From Bipolaris cookei (lineage: Eukaryota > Ascomycota > Dothideomycetes > Pleosporales > Pleosporaceae), in NCBI GenBank assembly GCA_002286855.1, contig NRSV01000034.1, forward strand, positions 248,001 to 312,000: 64,000 nucleotides of DNA. The letters run 5' to 3'. The position numbers and the translations under genes are program-made. The first letter of the stretch is position 1, and the number at the start of each line of letters is the position of its first letter. This document shows positions 45,301 through 56,192 of this stretch, piece after piece. The notes below the pieces were generated by a model. That model had not been told where the DNA came from. It ran no database searches and worked only from the letters and a program-made list of their open reading frames with translations.

Positions 45301-45632
45301 GGGGCAGCAGGGGCAGCGGGAGTGGGTGAAGAGGCAGCGCTTGCATCTTCAGTGGTTGTCGTGACCGCAGCTGGTGTTGCAGGAGCTGCAGGAGCTGCAG
45401 GAGCTGGTGTTGCGGCGGCGCCCTCTGGCTCGATGTTCTGCTGCCAGCGCTTTATCTTGTCGCGCACGTTGGCGGGCTTGTTGATTCCAATTGCCTTTGC
45501 AAAGTCCTTGCCATCCATGCCGGTCTGTTTGTCCGTCGCGCCCATCTTCTTGCCTGGCGGGCCATTTCTCTTCTGTCCAGTCGGGTCTTGGGGGTCACTG
45601 GGCCGGGGGGAAGCGGGCATCGAGTCCCGCAA
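39346..45632 (-). CDS. Very large DH (Dbl-homology, RhoGEF-like) domain protein
   Basis: Two exons on the reverse strand, 45632-42621 and 42570-39346, joined by a 50 bp intron (..KYLSKSLK / GINHVKPS..), give 2,078 residues. The first 800 or so residues are disordered and Arg/Ser/Pro-rich, with Ala/Pro/Thr repeats. A DH-like helical domain follows (about 815-1030: IEDIMQELSSDEAKYMRELR, VDGVIPVLLSC, LVRLKYLSKSL and ERIEKVSSIFQDLVI), then a PH-like region (DHFDLHLYHSSGQEM, VEILLRDN, GRWLLLPPVQL). Another acidic Ser-rich disordered section follows, and a second PH-like module lies near the C-terminus (DGDEIITPEGGAPLIAVELT, NNIMLRSRNATECTQLYSMI). DH domains exchange nucleotide on Rho GTPases and act in polarity or septation. 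The specific target is not visible. It borders the repeat island and is intact. Confidence 0.72.
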
Positions 45633-46499
45633 TCATTGGAGCAAGCAGTGGGGCGTCGCGGGGGACGGTGATGACGAGGGGCGGTGGAAGCGGGTGTTTT
45701 GGTGTTGTTGTGTTTTTGAGCTTGGGATGCGTGTGGGTGGTGGGCGTTTCCAGAGCTACGCAGGTGCCCGCAGCAGGCCGTGACGGCGAGGGCAGAGTGT
45801 TTGCGTGTATCACGGGCCAGCGAGTGTATGGGGCAGGTGAGGTGAAGGCCGCGGCGCCATACATACACACAGTAGTTATGGGAGGGAAAGGGCTGGCAGT
45901 AGCGCAGTGGGAGCGAGACAGGCCGCAAGCCGGTGTGATGATGCTGGATGACCCAATAGGTGCGGATAGCGCCCAAGGCCGGCCTGGCGTAGTGCATGCA
46001 TGGCACGTCCCCCAGGCCGACTCGACTGCGACGACCAAAGACGCGATAAGAGCCGATCGGTGGTGGTGGGCGATCGGCGAGCACGCTGCCTTGCTTAGTA
46101 CTCGCATACTTGGATATGCTCCGATGCATCCGCCCGCCCTCGAGGCTGGGCGGAGACTCTTTCTTTTGCTTGTATTCGCTTGATACTTACACATGTACCT
46201 CCCTCTGTACGGACAGAGAGGCGACGGACACGCTCCAGCCCCGCCGACCCACGTCCAGTCTCCAGGGTCAAAAGACACGCATCCATGCCAAGCGGGCAGA
46301 CAGCTGCCATTCCAAGTTTACATACGTGTCGTCGGCGAATTGCATGCATCGACGGCCTCTTTGCTGCCAACATTGTGCCTGCCCACTCCCATGTACATCA
46401 TTGTGCATCCACATGAATAGCCTTCTATTTTCATATCACCACCGGAATGTGCACACTACCGCTACATCTGCATCTCCTCAAACGCCCCTTTGCCGTCTT
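45633..46499. other. Intergenic, upstream of the DH gene
   Basis: About 870 bp. Several overlapping GC-rich frames are open on both strands but show no motif or splice continuity. Taken as promoter and 5' leader of the DH gene plus the 3' flank of GH105. Confidence 0.4.
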
Positions 46500-47764
46500 C
46501 TAGTTCTTATCCAGCCGTTCATACTCCAAGCTCGCCAGCACAAACGCCCCACTGCCCAACACACTGTTATACAAAATCGGCCTGCCAACATAATACTAAA
46601 AGCGCACTATTCAGCATCTTCATCTTCAACATTTCTCCTTGCAAAGTTAATACATACCTCGTACGTAGCCGTCGAATTCAAACTGCACACACTCACCGTC
46701 CCATTCCATCCCAAAGTCCCATTCCCATTGCGTACCACAAAGCTGTCAGCAATGTACTCGTAAGCCCTACGCGCCACACGCGTATACACCACCGCATCCC
46801 CGCTCCGCCCCAACACCCCCAGCCTCACACTCTTAAACAGCGCATACACAAACATGCTACTCGCACTACTCTCAATATAATTCCCTTGCCGCCCCGGCTG
46901 ATCCATTACCTGCCACCAACCTCCGGTCTCCCCGTCCGCCGCGCGTACCACCGCCGGCATGAGCTGCTGCAACTTGCCTTCGACATACGCTCTCGCTTCG
47001 AGAGCAGAAGCCGGGAGTAGTTCGACAAGGTCTACGAGCGCCATGCAGAACCATCCCAGACTGCGGCCCCAGACGTGCGGACTCGCACCTGAGATTTCAT
47101 TCGCCCATACTGCCACGCGGCTGGCGTCGTACCCATGCACCAGCAGGCCCGTCTTGTTGTCGTAGCAGTGGCGCCACAGTAAGTCGAGCTGCTGCACAAT
47201 GGCTTCCTGACAATCCCGTTTGTTACCCATGGTCTGGCTGTAAGCGGCCATGAAAGGGGCGAAGCTGTACATGCCGTCTAGATAACTCCAAAAGTGGTAG
47301 GTGTAGTACCATAGTCCTCCTTCTGCGGTTTTGGGCTGGAGATCGACGCTGCGTCGCAGTGCCGTAGCGGCGGTGTGGTATTTTTCTTTGTTTGTTTCTC
47401 GCCATGCTCGTAGTAGTCCATTTCCGTTGCTCAGCCGGTCGAGTGGGAAGGTGATATCTTTTGTGGCGTTGGATAGGACTGGGACTACAGAATCTACGCT
47501 CTTAAGCACATATGCATCGATTGCAGCCTTGGAGGCATGCTGCGAGTATTGTGTCACAAGTGCGTGAAATGCTTTCTGTACCAATCCTGCTTGAAGAAGT
47601 GCAGATGTATCTTGCTGGTTGCTCAGAATACCTTGATCGCGAGCCATGATGGATTGCGCCATTTGCAGGGAAAGTGCACGTGATGCATCTTGCGTGCTGC
47701 GAGACAGCGCTGCAGTGCAACTGAAAAGGCCAAAATAAGAAACAAGGCGTGCGCTCAACTGCAT
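46500..47764 (-). CDS. Glycoside hydrolase family 105, secreted unsaturated rhamnogalacturonyl hydrolase
   Basis: Two exons (47764-46658, 46595-46500) give 400 residues. Residues 1-20 are a signal peptide (MQLSARLVSYFGLFSCTAAL). The six-hairpin (alpha/alpha)6 barrel signature of the YteR/GH105 family is clear: LWYYTYHFWSYLDGMYSFAP, GLLVHGYDASR with the likely catalytic Asp, HVWGRSLGWFCMALVDLVEL, GGWWQVMDQPGRQGNYIESS, and the end EYYVGRPILYNSVLGSGAFV across the intron. It removes unsaturated galacturonic acid from rhamnogalacturonan fragments left by pectin lyases. Several Asn-linked glycosylation sites are present. It fits a plant-associated lifestyle. Confidence 0.88.
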
Positions 47765-48251
47765 CGTGGCGAGGGAGATCTAGGCGGGCGTGGGGTGGAG
47801 GGACGTGGACCAAGAAGTCTGGTAGAAACAAGAAAAACAGCCTACCAAACAACGAAGAACTGGGCTGAGCGTTTTGTTGCATGGGATGATCTGACCTGCA
47901 AAAAGAAGCAATTTATGATCAGCCCATTTCTGCCAATGCTTTGACTCTAAAATCTCACCGACAATTTTATTACCTCGACGCACGCCCCAAAGATAGAACC
48001 ATAATGGTAGCGTATATATGATGAATTCTATAGTTTACCCTTGTCCTTCTTCTACTCGTATTATAAAGATCAGTTCAAGTCCACTTGAAATAAATGGTGT
48101 AGTCGAAATCTAGGTTATTGCTAAATATGCCAACCTACCCATGCAAACATGCATTCATAACAATAATGGCCATGTCCCTGGCGTCCCCTCAACCCCCCAC
48201 TCTCATCCTCGGAGGATCCTGCCACCACGACCGAACAATCATGCTCTTTTC
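47765..48251. other. Intergenic between GH105 and EBP genes
   Basis: About 490 bp holding the GH105 promoter side and the EBP 3' flank. Nothing specific recognised. Confidence 0.35.
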
Positions 48252-49037
48252 CTAGTTTCGCTTTTTGCCCAGCTTCTCAACCAGCCTGGCTGCGTCGTTG
48301 ACAGCCGCAAACGCGCTCCACGTGGCCATAACACTCTGGTACATGAGGTATCCGGGGATAACGATCCAAAAAGCGTTCATGAGGACAAAGTAGCCCCAGT
48401 AGTAAAACTGCTCCGGACGCGAGTAGGACAGATTGAGGATGTAGTGGTCGAACAGGGAGGTCGTGTAGTACAGGACGTCACCGTAAAACTGACCGAGCGA
48501 GACAATGAGCTGGGCCGGGTAGCGGAGCGGGTGGTCGATGGAGATGAGGTAGGCAGTCAGGAAGGAGCCCGGACCCCAAAATACCTACAGCAAGGGTCAG
48601 TCCGTGACACTACGCACGACGATCAACGCCTTAGTCTGGTAAATACATACAGCAGTGATTGTCTCCATGCAGAGCACAAAGGCGTCCTGGGTCAGGTAGC
48701 GGGAGTCGCTCAGTGCATACTCTTTCCACAGCTGGCCAAACAGGTCGTTCATGCCACCCATGTTGCGGAAGTTGTAGGCAAAGTAGCCTTCGAAGAACGA
48801 GTGGATGCACCCACACAGGGCGAACCACATGATAGTGGCCAGGTCCCCGGTGCTGGCATTGGGACGTGACCGCTTGACCATAACATACGTGACACCGAAG
48901 ATGGCGACGCACCCGGCCGTGAACTTGAGGACCAGGTCAAAGGTGCCGCTTGTATTGGCCAGGTAGCCAACAATCTCCTTCTCAATGGGATAGTAAGGGT
49001 GCGCGCCCTTGGGCAGGGACGAGTTTGTGGTCTCCAT
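48252..49037 (-). CDS. EBP: EBP-type (emopamil-binding) delta8-delta7 sterol isomerase
   Basis: Two exons (49037-48651, 48584-48252) give 239 residues. An integral ER membrane enzyme that shifts the sterol ring double bond from C8 to C7. Membrane segments include FDLVLKFTAGCVAIFGVTYV, LATIMWFALCGCIHSFFEGY and VFWGPGSFLTAYLISI. The family catalytic pattern is visible: His and Glu in CIHSFFEGYFAYNF, Glu in CMETITA, and the WGPGSF motif across the intron. Yeast uses the unrelated Erg2 for this step, whereas many filamentous fungi carry EBP-like proteins, sometimes alongside Erg2. Whether this one acts in ergosterol synthesis cannot be told from sequence alone. Confidence 0.85.
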
Positions 49038-49951
49038 GGCTGGACGATAAACAGAGGCCGTGTCTAAAAAAAGAGGGTAGAGAAAGCAACGAGCGGCGGA
49101 GAAGCCAGAGATGAGAGAGAAATAGAGAAGAAGAAAATAAGAGAGCAGTGGTCCAACGCCAACGAGCGGTCTAGCTTAACAATGAAAGCACAGCGTGTGT
49201 TGGGTGCCAGATTGCCAAAGAGCGTAAAAAGGGAAAATATTCTGGGACAGGGTCAGGGACTCGTGCCGTTGAGGGCAAAGATCGGCGCTACTGCTCGCGC
49301 CTTGCCCAGCCTACGCCAGGGGTCAGGGTCGACAACGCGATTCTTCTCCCTTTTCGTCCTGTTCCAGCATGCCGCAATCCCCTTGCTCGCCGCGAAAACA
49401 TGTGACGTCTTTTCTGCCTGAGAAATCCTTTCGACGCGCTCTCATGGTGTTGCGGTAGCCGTGCAGTGCAGGGTCGTCTTTTTGGATGAGTGCACTGAAT
49501 TGCGCCCCGTCTCACTCAGCCCAACACATCCTACCAAGGGCTCCTCGAACCTTCACTCCCATAATGCCAAGGCCACTGGGCGTCTTTCGGTGCATGCTCC
49601 AGCCGCCAGCACACATGCCATAGTGTGGAGAGGCATTCTGCCATCTCAGCGCATCGTCTTCGGAGCAGGAAAAAGAAGACAAGAAACAGCATGTTGCGCA
49701 GTTTGAATTGGGCAAGAATGGAGCAGCGAACAGTGTTGAGGCATTGATTCAGTGAGCCCGCGTCTTGGAACAAATGTTGACATGACTGACCAAGACGACC
49801 AAGTAAGTAGGCGCCCCTCGAGCCCACTTGCACCCTGGCTATCTGTGGCCCGAGCCGCTATCCCGGATCCGGCCAACCTCGGCTTCTACCCCAGCTTCAT
49901 CCAGCCCTTACAACGTCACACTACAGCACTCAACCATTGCCAACCATCAAC
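49038..49951. other. Divergent intergenic region, EBP / amidase
   Basis: About 910 bp between divergent starts. Purine-rich upstream of EBP, GC-rich in the middle. Short frames on both strands have no motif. Confidence 0.35.
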
Positions 49952-51754
49952 ATGTCAGCCAGAGAATCATCAGCGCCAGCCAAATGGGAGCTCATCTCCA
50001 AGAAAAAGAAGGCTGAGCGAGATTCGTGCATACCAGCAGATTGGAGGCTGAGCACTCTACCCGGACCCGAGGTTACCAACTACACTGAGATACCGCGCCA
50101 ATGTGGACTTTTGACTGAAAAAGAGCTCCAAATCACAGAGCAGTACGATGCTGTTGCATTGGCTGCAGCAATTCGGGAAAAGAGGTTGAACTGTCTTGAT
50201 GTAGCTACAGCATTTTGTAAAGTAAGCATTATGTCACTTGTAGGGTATTCGAAAGACAGTTGAGATTCTAATATAGAGGTAGAGAGCAGCCATTGCACAT
50301 CAACTCACAAACTGCCTTACAGAAATCTTCTTCGAGGATGCGCTAAAGAGAGCCTCGGAGCTCGATGCTCACCTGGCGTCGGGAAAACCGCCTCTTGGGC
50401 CTCTCCACGGCGTGCCAGTTTCTCTTAAAGATTCCTTCAAGGTCCGCGGCTTCGACGCATCTATCGGTATTGCCGCGCTGTGTTTCAAGCCAGCGACTGA
50501 AAACTCCGTCTTGGTCGATTGCCTACTCAACGCCGGAGCAGTTATATACTGCAAGACCAACGTCCCGCAAACCCTCATGGCCCTGGATTCCCACAACAAC
50601 GTCTTTGGCCGCACCATCAACCCGCTCAACACCGCTGTAACAGCCGGTGGAAGTTCTGGAGGTGAGGGCGCCCTACTCGCTATGCACGGCTCTATCCTAG
50701 GCGTAGGTACAGACGTTGGAGGCAGCATCCGCATCCCAGCCATGTGCAACGGAACCTTTGGCGTTAAGCCCAGCTGGGAACGTCTCCCCTACGCCAACCA
50801 AGAAGGCGGTGCCCTCCCCGGCGCCTCAAAAATTGGCATCCCCGCCAGCGCCGGCCCCCTCGCCCACAGCATTCGCGACATAGCCCTCTTCTTCCACGCC
50901 ATCTCCACCCAGAAACCCTGGAAAGTCGATCCAGACGTCGCACCCCTCCCCTGGCCCTCCTTCTCCCTCTCCAAACGCCCCCTCCGCATCGGCCTCGTCC
51001 GCCATGACGGCGTCATCGATCCCCACCCACCTATCCTGCGCCTCCTCGATGAAGTAAAATCCGCTCTGCTCACCTCCAGCGTTGAAGTCGTGGAAATGGA
51101 TATCACCCCCCTCTTCTCCCAATGCCAATCCCTCGCAAACGCCCTCTTCGGCATCGAAGGCGGAAACACAATGTTCGACCTCCTTGAATCAACCGGCGAA
51201 CCCCTCTCTCCCTGGCTTTCCTCGCGCCTTAAACGAAAAGCCCCCTTGCCGTTGCAAAAAGTACAGGAACTACATGGTAAGCGTGAGAAATTGCGAATAG
51301 AGTTTTTAAAGATTTGGAAGCAGGAAAAGGGGGAGATTGATGCGTTTATATGTCCCGTCGCGCCGCATCCCGTACCCCCGATTGATGGATATAACGGGGT
51401 TAGTTACACGAGTTCGTTTGTGTTGCTGGATTATCCGGCTGGTGTGGTGCCGGTGAGGCGGTTTGGGAAGGGGGATTTGCGGGGGGAGATGGAAGAGAGG
51501 GAGTTGGGGAGTTGGGATAGGGCGAATAGGGCTTTGTGTAAGTTTTCTTTTTTCCTTTACCGCTTTTTGTTTCTTATATGGATGGTTTTGCTGACTGAAA
51601 ACCAGGGAAGAATTTTGATCGCTCGGTTTATCTCGGGACGCCGCTTTGCATCCAAGTGGTTGCGCCGAGGCTTCAGGACGAGAGGCTGTTGCATGCCATG
51701 GCTGCTGTTGATGAAGCGGTCAAGGCACAAGGTCATGTGGATGCAAAGTTATAG
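49952..51754 (+). CDS. Acetamidase-type amidase (amidase signature family)
   Basis: Three exons (49952-50221, 50283-51537, 51606-51754) give 557 residues. Hydrolyses small amides to acid and ammonia, providing carbon and nitrogen. The Ser-Ser-Lys catalytic triad is visible: Lys in GVPVSLKDSFKV, the Gly/Ser-rich signature TAGGSSGGEGAL, and the nucleophile Ser in VGTDVGGSIRIPAMCNGTFG. The FGVKPS end of the signature follows. The N-terminus (WELISKKKKAERDSCIPADW) resembles AmdS-type fungal amidases. An earlier non-ATG in-frame start exists, but ATG 49952 gives the family-typical N-terminus. Intact. Confidence 0.9.
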
Positions 51755-52643
51755 TTCAAGAATATCACAATTTTTGTTGAGAATATGTGAGTTCAGTCTA
51801 GGTTAGTGGAAGATGCATTAGGGTTTCGTGTGGTGGATTGGAAGATACCGCGGTGGTCTGTACTGCGCCCGTGCACACAACACAGTTATGTTGTCGCGTT
51901 GTGCACACGTAACAGTAAGATGTGACAATATAATACAGGGCAGCTACCCTACATTCTCCCAACAGGTTTTCTCTAGTAGTCATATTATGAAAGGGACCTT
52001 GTTTCAACAATTTTGTTAATCCTTTGGGCTGTTTCAAGAGCTCTGTGACAATCATTAGGTGCAATGTCTGCTTTCAATGAATATTATAACCACAGTTCTT
52101 AAGCGGCGCTGAGGAGGGGACAGATTGAGCTCAATGGTACTATGCCTACTTACTGCTGTGACTGCGTACTGCTCTGGCTATTCACTGCTGTAAATGCTAG
52201 CTAGCTTATCGGAGATTCTGATGCTCGTTCCGTGACTTAGTGCTATCCAAGGACGGAAACACCTAACAGCTTAGTATCGCTATTGCTAAGGAGATAATCA
52301 ATTGAAACACTGCGACAAAAAGCTGCCACACCAAATCACCGAATTATTGATGAGATGCACTTCACAGAAGCGTTACAAGTGATATTCTTAGTTACTAGAG
52401 TAAAACTTTCTTATACAAATTTGAGTGAGGTGTGGGACAGCTGATTGTAAGCAATGGCTTTCCCGTCCCACCGAGTGAGATTAGAAATTCTTGGGAGGTA
52501 ATCAGATTGCATTTCTTCTTGCACAAAACATCCCCAGGATTGACTGTAATATGCAACTAAAGCCGCAATAATAATCGCGCACCCTGCTTTCTCTTTTCAC
52601 CAGTTGCCAATCTATCCGCACACATGGCTGGCAAGCCCCATGC
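51755..52643. other. Intergenic, nothing recognised
   Basis: About 890 bp, AT-rich, no long frame and no repeat seen. Confidence 0.35.
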
Positions 52644-53855
52644 TTACTCCAACTCCTTGTCTTGACACCAAACAGGTACATTCACGGAATTACACCTCGC
52701 CGTCACGCCTCCCAGTAGCGTAACCGTATAGTTCGATCCGTATCTCGCACTCATACCCTGCGCGGGAAAATCCGTACTCACAATCTGCGCGCCACTTTGC
52801 AGCGCACGCTCTCTCTGTTTGGTCGTGCCGTTCAGAACAGTGCAAAGTGGTACATCCGCACGCGTGCGGACCATATAATTCAACTTCACCAACCGCTGGA
52901 TTTCAGTATAGTTATCGCCAGTGGTGGGGTCGTTACGCTTGAGGAATGCTGCGTCCGGGGAACCTTCCAGCGCATTGGTGAAAACGATACGGTTCTGCAA
53001 GCTAGGTGCGTTGGAAATGTAGAGTTGACGTACAGAACTGCGGTCATTCGGGTTGGGCGTACTGTCGAAGTAGAAGAGAATGCGACCACGCGAGTCGCTC
53101 AGTTTTGGCCAGTCATTGCGCAAAATCGACTGTTCAAGGGTTAAGCCAGGGGCGCGGACATTGTCAGAGTGGAGGATCCGGTCCAGGGGAAAGACAGACA
53201 GTATCTCAGTATCGACGTTGAGAATACGGGGGAAGGTCGATTCTATTTCTTCTTTTCGATAATTTTTTGCAGTGCCGTTGAGGTATGTACTAGTTTTGAG
53301 CTCGAGGCTGACAATAATGGGTACGTGGTTGCGGTGGGCATCTGACTACCTCTTGATCTGGCGTAGACAGTCTTTAAAAGTGTGGCACACGGCATTCACG
53401 TCCAGATCCTTAGTGTGAAATACTTTGATACCGGATGTATTGAACATCCCACTGTCGAACGGTGGTTGAATTCTAAACAACCTCAACAGTTTCTAAAGCG
53501 ATGGATTAGAATACAAGTTGCCATTGTCGTCCGTGTGCAGGTCAAACTCGAGCGACCGAACTGACTGGTATTCTAGCTGGTTATATATATCTTCGTCGGA
53601 ATAGTATTCGTCTTGTAGATGTCTGACGTATCCTAGGGACGATGCGATCAGCAGGGCTGATATTCGTGGTAGAGAGGATATACGTTGTATTATGGACGAT
53701 ATGCGGTCAATGATCTTGCGCTTCTCTGATCGCCTCTCGACATGGTAGGAATTGTGAGTGCTGATGAATTGTAACTGATTGATGCGTATGTCTTCATTAC
53801 ACCCTGTTGTATTTCTTGCATCGATAGAGTAAGTCGCATGCGCAAAGAGCAGCAT
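52644..53855 (-). pseudogene. PI-PLC-C1-like phosphodiesterase with two nonsense codons
   Basis: One reverse-strand frame from ATG at 53853-53855 to the stop at 52644-52646, about 400 residues, resembles the Ca2+-dependent phosphoinositide phospholipase C1 family. Motifs: RINQLQFISTHNSYH with the first catalytic His, SVRSLEFDLHTDDNG, IKVFHTKDLDVN with the second His, SDAHRNHVPIIVSLELK, and the C-terminal QIVSTDFPAQGM. The frame is cut by TAG at 53493-53495 (after YSNPSL) and TAG at 53346-53348 (after LRQIKR, where the family has Trp before SDAH). No frameshift separates the parts, so loss of function is probably recent. A leader may be encoded by an unrecognised upstream exon. Confidence 0.75.
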
Positions 53856-54487
53856 GCTCGAAAATATCTGACACGGTTAGCTGCATCTACGTACCCATAA
53901 TTCCACTTAACAAGACAGATCCTACCCATAGAGCCAACATTAGATTCTGTTTAAAATTCGCGTGTGGGATAACGTTTCTGAAAAGCAGCGATATGATGAA
54001 GCAAGTTTTTGCTTTGGCCGACGTGACCCATGCAGTGGACAAATGTAGATAGTTGAATATAAAGTTGGTTCTATGATGATGTCTGGCGGGTAGCGACATA
54101 CACCAGGGTCCCAAGGGACTATACCCGTTTGGGTGAGAAATACAACAGGTTGCAAACAGTAGGTTCTGCATGCTATGTATCAGCTGTTCTGTTATCCGTG
54201 CATTCCGGGTGTGCTTACCGATAGAGCGTAGAGGCTGTTATTACACCTTCTACGTATGTAGTTATGCCAGCCCGTTGCCTGGTCATAGAGACTACTCCTC
54301 TTAAAAAGTTACTTAACATATATTGAGTCCAGTAATTCTAGTGTGTCGGTGTACAGGGTTGCAAGCAGCCCGGGACTGCTTCAATACTCACTCAACTGAC
54401 ATATATACTCCCGTTGAGTCTGAACAGCCACGCCCACCACTTCCAAATCCCATCCGCAATGCCAACAACTACATGCCCATATCCCCC
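53856..54487. other. Intergenic, possible 5' part of the PLC-like gene
   Basis: About 630 bp. A reverse-strand hydrophobic stretch (MLALWVGSVLLSGIMG near 53890-53940) could be a signal-peptide exon of the PLC-like gene, but I found no splice pair that keeps the frame. Confidence 0.3.
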
Positions 54488-55317
54488 TTACCACTCATAT
54501 TTCTGCCCATACCTCCCAATAAAACCCCCCACATCCGCATCCCTCTCCCCCTGTACAATCTGCAACAACCCCTTCGCACTCGTTTCCGAACTCTCAACCC
54601 CCTGCTCTACCCTCTTCTCCCTATCGTCCGCCAGATCCGTAACCACGAACCCCGGACAAAAACTCCAAACCTTGAATCCTTCAGGTTTAAGCTGGTACCA
54701 CTGGTACGCCGTCAGCATATTCAGTGCTGCTTTACTCATGCGGTACCCAGGGTACCGGACACCAGCGTACGGATGGCTGTGGTCTGAAATCATGCTGATA
54801 CTGCCCATTGTTGAGGTGACGTTTATGATGCGGGGGTTGGAGGATTTCTTGAGAAGCGGAGTGAGGGATGTGGTGATGAGGGTGGGTCCGAAGACGTTTG
54901 TTTCGAAGATTGTGCGGAGGTACTCACGGTTTGGTGGCCATTGTTCGTCGCGTTCCGGGCAGACGCCTGCGTTGTTGATTAGGACGTCGAGGTGGGGGAA
55001 GTCTTGTTCGAGCCTTTTGGTCGCGGATTCGATGGAGGAATCATCTGTGGCGTCTAGGTGGATGAGGGATAGGGCTCCTTGGATGTTGGGTTTGGATTGG
55101 ATGTCTTCGAGGATGGCTTCGCCTTTGGAGAGGTTGCGCGCGCCGATTATGACATGGTATTTTGGGGAGGCGGAGGCGATGTGGATTACGGTGTCAAGGC
55201 CGATGCCATTTGTTCCACCTGGAGAGGTACGTTAGTGCTTCGTTTTTTGATTTCACGAGAAGATAGATGGATCATACCAGTGACGAGGATGATTTCTTTG
55301 TCAGTTTGTGCCGACAT
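54488..55317 (-). CDS. Short-chain dehydrogenase/reductase
   Basis: Two exons (55317-55278, 55218-54488) give 256 residues. Rossmann-fold NAD(P)H-dependent oxidoreductase. Cofactor motif TGGTNGIG is assembled across the intron, followed by VIIGARN, then LDVLINNAG, the Ser region (INVTSTMGSISMIS) and the YRMSK catalytic Tyr/Lys. The C-terminus carries FCPGFVVTDLAD, usual for the carbonyl-reductase-like classical group. The substrate is unknown. Intact. Confidence 0.88.
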
Positions 55318-56192
55318 TTTCAATTGGTTTAGTATGTATGTACAATGATTGAGGTTACATAACTGGATAGCAATTGAATGTTTGTTGGGATGCTCTGTGT
55401 TATTGTAAATTGGTCAATATTTATACATTTCCCACTTATGGGAGGCCTTGTTCGGTCCGTTTTAAGTACTTAACACCACTAAGCCTCTATCGTTCACGAC
55501 ATGTCGGATTCAGCCAAGTCCCAGTGACAAGGCATATGCAGTATCGTAGGATGTGGTCAAGTTGCAAATCGAGCGGATATAGTCTATAAGTCCGACGGAA
55601 ATAAGGTTGCAGTGGTCGCTGCAAGTGCTTGCCGAGGCGGTTCGAGTACCAAGCCTACAAGTAGATGCTTTCTGTATATGTTTTGTAGCTGTTCCGCAAT
55701 TTTCCATCATGCCAAAAAATGCTTGCCTTGGGAAAGAGGGTGCTCATTTCTACCACATTAATTAGAGCATGTACTAATAGAATTGTTTCCATGTCCTCAA
55801 ACCGTACATCCCTGAGTATACCCAAGTAACTACACTTTACCAAGCGTCTTTGGAGAAGTCATAATCTCTAGGTCTGGTCTATGGAAATAGATATCACGAT
55901 GGCACAAATTACTCAGAGATCGGTATGTATCAACGCTCACTTGTGGCTCAAATTCGTACAGGAAATTTTCGATGACTTCAAGATGCACTACTTTCATTTC
56001 GCGTGCAGGCTAGAGTGCTACCAGTGGTTGGGCCGATCAGCTGCGTGGGGCAACAGCGGCTAGCGTTGCGCAACAAGACGTCATACTCTGTAGTACAACG
56101 ACATTTATGTCTACGCGCATCTAATACAGCCTGCTGAATATCGCATCTCTCCCGGTCAATGCTACGTGTTTGTGCATAGTACTGCCGAAGAG
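55318..56192. other. Divergent intergenic region, SDR / Sac phosphatase
   Basis: About 875 bp without convincing coding sequence. Nothing specific recognised. Confidence 0.35.

Noticed and set aside
43975..45783. 602-residue plus-strand open frame
   Set aside because: Antisense shadow of the Arg/Ser-rich DH-gene exon, whose codon usage leaves the opposite strand open. No start context or domain.
45452..46763. Several overlapping 200+ residue frames on both strands upstream of the DH gene
   Set aside because: GC-rich region with many antisense frames. They overlap each other and the known exon and have no recognisable domain.
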